DNA of 64,000 nucleotides, from contig NC_079878.1 of NCBI RefSeq assembly GCF_029227915.1, positions 13,826,001 to 13,890,000 of the forward strand, given 5' to 3'. Below the pieces are notes generated by a model. It was not told the origin of the DNA and made no database searches. It was given only the letters and a program-made list of their open reading frames with translations. This document shows positions 60,860-64,000 of this stretch, one piece after another. The position numbers and the translations under genes are program-made. Source of the DNA: Hydractinia symbiolongicarpus (taxonomy: Eukaryota; Cnidaria; Hydrozoa; Anthoathecata; Hydractiniidae). Numbering within the stretch: the stretch's first letter is position 1; each line of letters starts with the position of its first letter.

Positions 60860-61795
60860 TCAATTCTTGAATGTGGCCAATATATCTTGTATTTTATAGT
60901 TTCTATTATAATTGTTATCCCAAAACTCACTAGCTGAAATTTTATAACAAATAGCAAATTCCATTTCTTTAGAGCTTTTGGGTAACGATAACGAGAATGT
61001 AAAACGGTCGGTTCCACCATCGTTAGAATTCGGTACATAGCACGCTTCGGTATCTGCCGAACTCTGCCAACTGTCCAACGTGTAACGCACAAAAACCGAT
61101 TTATGATATTCCATATTTTTAACCATTATGACTCCTGTAACTACCCTGTCTCTCGTCCCGCATTTCTCCAGCGCTACACAACGATGCTTGAAGCGTTCTA
61201 AGAAATCGGTAGATTCGGACGGCTCTTTGAAACATAAAGTCAACTCGTTCGGTTTCTTGCGATTATTTTTCTTATTATGATAAGCAAGCATATTTGATTC
61301 TTCGGTTTCGCATAAATCAACTTTATATTTACCACGAAAACTTTGCCACTCGTTTATGCTATCGCTACTTGGTATAAAGTTCCGAATTTCCACCAAGGAT
61401 AAATTATTATCGTCGGCGAAAGTTACGTTTTTCGTTGGACTTTTCGGTGGTTCTGAAGTATTTTCGTTTGTTATTTGATCAATATCTGGAAACGATCGCG
61501 CATTGGATATCTGAGAGAGGAGACACTGCTTCAGTTCATGTATCTTAGCTTCGTCGGCGCTTATACTTTTCTTCAGTATACTCCGTGGCTCGTCCTTCAT
61601 TTTTGATGTCAGTTCTTCCACAGATACACTAAGTTTACATCTTCTACGCGTATAATCATCACGAGGAAACCTCAGTCCATAACACTCGTGTATTTCTAAG
61701 GTGTCTCGTTCAAAGTTTGACAATTCACTATGTCTTGGAAAACCCATGATAAAAGGATTTAAAGTCAACACTTCGGACGTGCAAAGTAAAGCCAT
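60860..61795 (-). CDS. Protein phosphatase 1 regulatory subunit 3 (glycogen-targeting), CBM21
   Basis: Intronless 311-aa protein. Residues 122-126 (KNVTF, followed by ADD) form the RVxF motif that docks to the PP1 catalytic subunit. Residues about 195-301 are a CBM21 glycogen-binding domain with VFVRYTLDSWQS, a Phe-rich middle strand (DRFTFSLSLP) and the terminal FWDNNYNRNYKI block (usual WDNNxGxNY; here Asn replaces Gly). Known members bring PP1 to glycogen particles, where it activates glycogen synthase and inactivates phosphorylase. The N-terminal half is variable and Ser-rich (RSILKKSISAD), as in the family. The length fits vertebrate PPP1R3B/C/D (about 285-320 aa); which one is closest cannot be told here. 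The ATG at 61793-61795 is the only sensible start. Confidence 0.88.
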   Translation of the reverse strand: MALLCTSEVLTLNPFIMGFPRHSELSNFERDTLEIHECYGLRFPRDDYTRRRCKLSVSVEELTSKMKDEPRSILKKSISADEAKIHELKQCLLSQISNARSFPDIDQITNENTSEPPKSPTKNVTFADDNNLSLVEIRNFIPSSDSINEWQSFRGKYKVDLCETEESNMLAYHNKKNNRKKPNELTLCFKEPSESTDFLERFKHRCVALEKCGTRDRVVTGVIMVKNMEYHKSVFVRYTLDSWQSSADTEACYVPNSNDGGTDRFTFSLSLPKSSKEMEFAICYKISASEFWDNNYNRNYKIQDILATFKN

Positions 61796-64000
61796 GTAAG
61801 ATTTGTCCAGAAAGTTCTCATACGTTCTTCTTTAATCTCTGTGTTAAAAGTAAATCTTGTGTAAAAGTTTAAGTTCTAAAATAAAAATTATTATTTATTG
61901 TTTTTGACTATTCTTTTCCGCTCTTCCTTAGGACAGTGTGCGCTGAGCGTAAATAGAAAACTGTAACGACTTTAAAAAGAAATATAATATATATACCCGT
62001 CTTTGAAATGAGTGTGAGCACGAAAATGAACAAATTACGACCGCAAGCGAGAGTCGTGCAACAAATCATTTCTACGCGCTCGTTTACTCTTGTAGTTAAA
62101 ACGCTTTACGGCAGCCGAAAATGACACAGGGGGGGTGTAATTATTGCATAATTAATGTATTTTTTTATTTTTCTATTATTTTAACAGAGTAATTCTTTTT
62201 TATCAAAGGGCTTAGCAATATTTAATGACATAGTATTTCAAAACTATTTTTTGCAAATCCCTTGACACAAAATTAGTTGTCGTTAAAACAATTTAAGCAT
62301 CTTACCCCCGGCTTGTCATATTATTTTTATAAACAGCTGCATGAGTAGCGATTATTCTCAAAAATTCATTTTAACCTTTTTGAGAATATTTTTTCACACT
62401 ACATTTTTTATATTATACTCATGGCAACGATTAAAACAATTTTTAATCTCTGTTTACACTTAGAATGTACAAAAAACGACACCTTTTTCTAACAGCTACA
62501 CACAAACGGTTAAACTTAAAGTAAAGTCCCAGTATAAATAATCTTGTTGTGGTGAACAAAATTATAAAGCTATACAAAATTATATTGATAAAAAGGCTTT
62601 AAGTAGGAGAGCGAATAATCTACTTGAATATTTATCATAATTATGTCGTCACTCATGAAGGTCATTTGCACGTCGAGCTTTATAGAAGTGTAAAAGGCTC
62701 TAGGTAGAAGAGTATGTAGCTCTATTTGAATATTTATAACAATTATGACGTCATAATACCAAACATGCGTTCCCGACACTGGGCGCGTAAACAACAAAAA
62801 AGCGGACAGTCCCGTTGGAATATTCATCATCATTATGACATCATAATATCCAAGTTGATAACCTCTAACACCGGCGCATTTTTTGGCATAAAATGACGGG
62901 GTCCGTAAAATACAGTGAATTCAGGACAATTAATGTTTTAACGCGAATTGTCATCATAAACCACTGTCCGATAAATTTTCAAAACTGTAGTAGTAAGGCA
63001 ATGTCATTAAACATTACCAATATTGTTGGATAAAAACATAAATTTTAAAGCATTGACTATTAAATAATTCAATTGTAACAAAATTAATACTACTTTCATC
63101 TATATAGGAGCAGTACCTGGGGTTCTTTCATAATTACTATCTTTAAAGAGTTTAAGGAACAAGAATAAACATAAGGTTTTCGTCTGTCATAAACATTTAC
63201 AGGCAGGCAGTTCAACCTCGTACGCAGCGGTTTTGGTTTTTTGACATCGAGGCGTCAAATAAGCCTTAGCGGCTTTGACATAAGACAAGAAACCCTGGGG
63301 ACGAAGATGCAGGCTGTTTCAATTTTATTTGATCTTGTATCTAAGAAAATTAAGCAACTATGGACTGTTAATTATATTCGTTTTTTATCATGAGTTCTCT
63401 CCTGACCGACGTAGAAAAAGTCAACAAGCCCTGGGGCACGAGGTTATGAGCGTTCAGTAAAGAAGTCCTTTTCGTTTAAATGTTATCTCCCGCGAAAAAT
63501 AAAGTTTATTGCATATGAAAGAGCTTGAAAGGTTGTCTAGAAGAAATTTAAATATTTTTTTTTAAAATTCTTGATTGGTTCTTCAGAACTTGGACTAGGA
63601 AGATGCACTAATTATGCATGATGTCATAAGCTAGCTCTGCAGACGTGTTATATTTAACATTTTTGACAAGCCATATAGAGTTAAAAATGTTTTCTGTCCA
63701 TTCACTTTGACCCATTTTGAACATTTTACATAAATTTTAATATTTAGTTGCCATAATTATACTCAATACTAACTCATGACGTCATAATTTTGCATAATTA
63801 GCGCAACTTTTGAGACAAATATCTCGAGAACAGATAAAGATTTTTCAAAAAAATAAAAATATTTCTATAGAACCTTCAAAGATCTTTCATATGTGCTCAA
63901 CTTGATTTTTCGCAGGAGGTAACCTTTAAAATTGAATTTTTATAGGAGGATTTTCACGGAGCGGATGATTGAACGGCGAATTCGCCGACGAATGTATATG
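61796..64000. other. Upstream flank of PPP1R3-like gene and repeat-rich end of window
   Basis: No further gene recognised. It contains the approximately 100-bp repeats above and more CCTCGT/CAGGGCT-type element ends (near 63211, 63293 and 63428). A TGACGTCATAAT stretch near 63779 starts a repeat-like sequence that runs to the window end. Confidence 0.45.
62590..62850. repeat. Three diverged copies of an approximately 100-bp repeat with ATGACGTCAT core
   Basis: TTGAATATTTATAACAATTA followed by TGACGTCATAAT recurs, with changes, at 62623-62651, 62724-62758 and 62815-62848. AAAAGGCTCTAGGTAGAAGAG precedes the first two copies. Confidence 0.5.

Overview
The window looks like AT-rich genomic DNA from an early-branching animal, most likely a cnidarian and possibly a hydrozoan. 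That assignment is an inference. The coding regions are broken by GT-AG introns, the genes are animal families (a CACHD1/alpha2-delta-type receptor, a glycogen-targeting PP1 subunit), and the DNA between them is packed with short inverted-repeat elements, a Penelope-like retroelement, SINE-like units, Helitron-like remnants and a LINE tail. No prokaryotic features were seen.

Layout. 1-20637 (+): the 3' 21 exons of a CACHD1-like single-pass membrane protein. All exon phases were checked by hand and give 927 codons; the start lies upstream of the window. Its introns hold a TTAA-flanked foldback element (1175-2198), a 26-bp minisatellite (about 13390-14347), a SINE and a pair of inverted termini enclosing one exon. 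20638-24033: no gene seen. 24034-29903 (-): a three-exon gene for a secreted protein of about 1778 aa, in which a roughly 1300-residue highly charged disordered stalk leads into a C-terminal SGNH hydrolase with all catalytic blocks. 29931-32964: no gene, two small MITE candidates. 32965-34722 (-): RING plus two CCHC zinc knuckles (391 aa, 3 exons).

34800-50498: repeats, then an almost perfect head-to-tail duplication of 6628 bp (37243-43870 and 43871-50498). Each unit carries a second type of RING-CCHC gene (386 aa, 4 exons, minus strand). A 5'-truncated, frameshifted Penelope-like element with an inverted LTR piece and a hammerhead-ribozyme-like motif sits in intron 1. Each unit also has a 1356-bp foldback element and SINE-like sequence. 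The duplication breakpoint lies inside a decayed pogo/Tigger-type transposase, whose remainder is at 50472-51018. 51534-52200 (-): tail of a LINE reverse transcriptase.

53470-55203 (+): a five-exon gene for a 189-aa secreted acidic protein with a dense Cys cluster. 56276-56904: a Harbinger-type element holding a HARBI1-like N-terminal fragment. 56905-60859: no gene seen, but several short elements ending in a dispersed CCTCGT...AGGGCT motif. 60860-61795 (-): a single-exon PP1 glycogen-targeting subunit (RVxF plus CBM21). 61796-64000: no gene; repeats with TGACGTCA palindromes.

No pathway links the neighbouring genes; this is not an operon-like region. The most interesting items are the RING-zinc knuckle family with its very recent tandem copy, the SGNH enzyme on a huge charged stalk, the hammerhead-like motif in the Penelope LTR, and several nested foldback elements.
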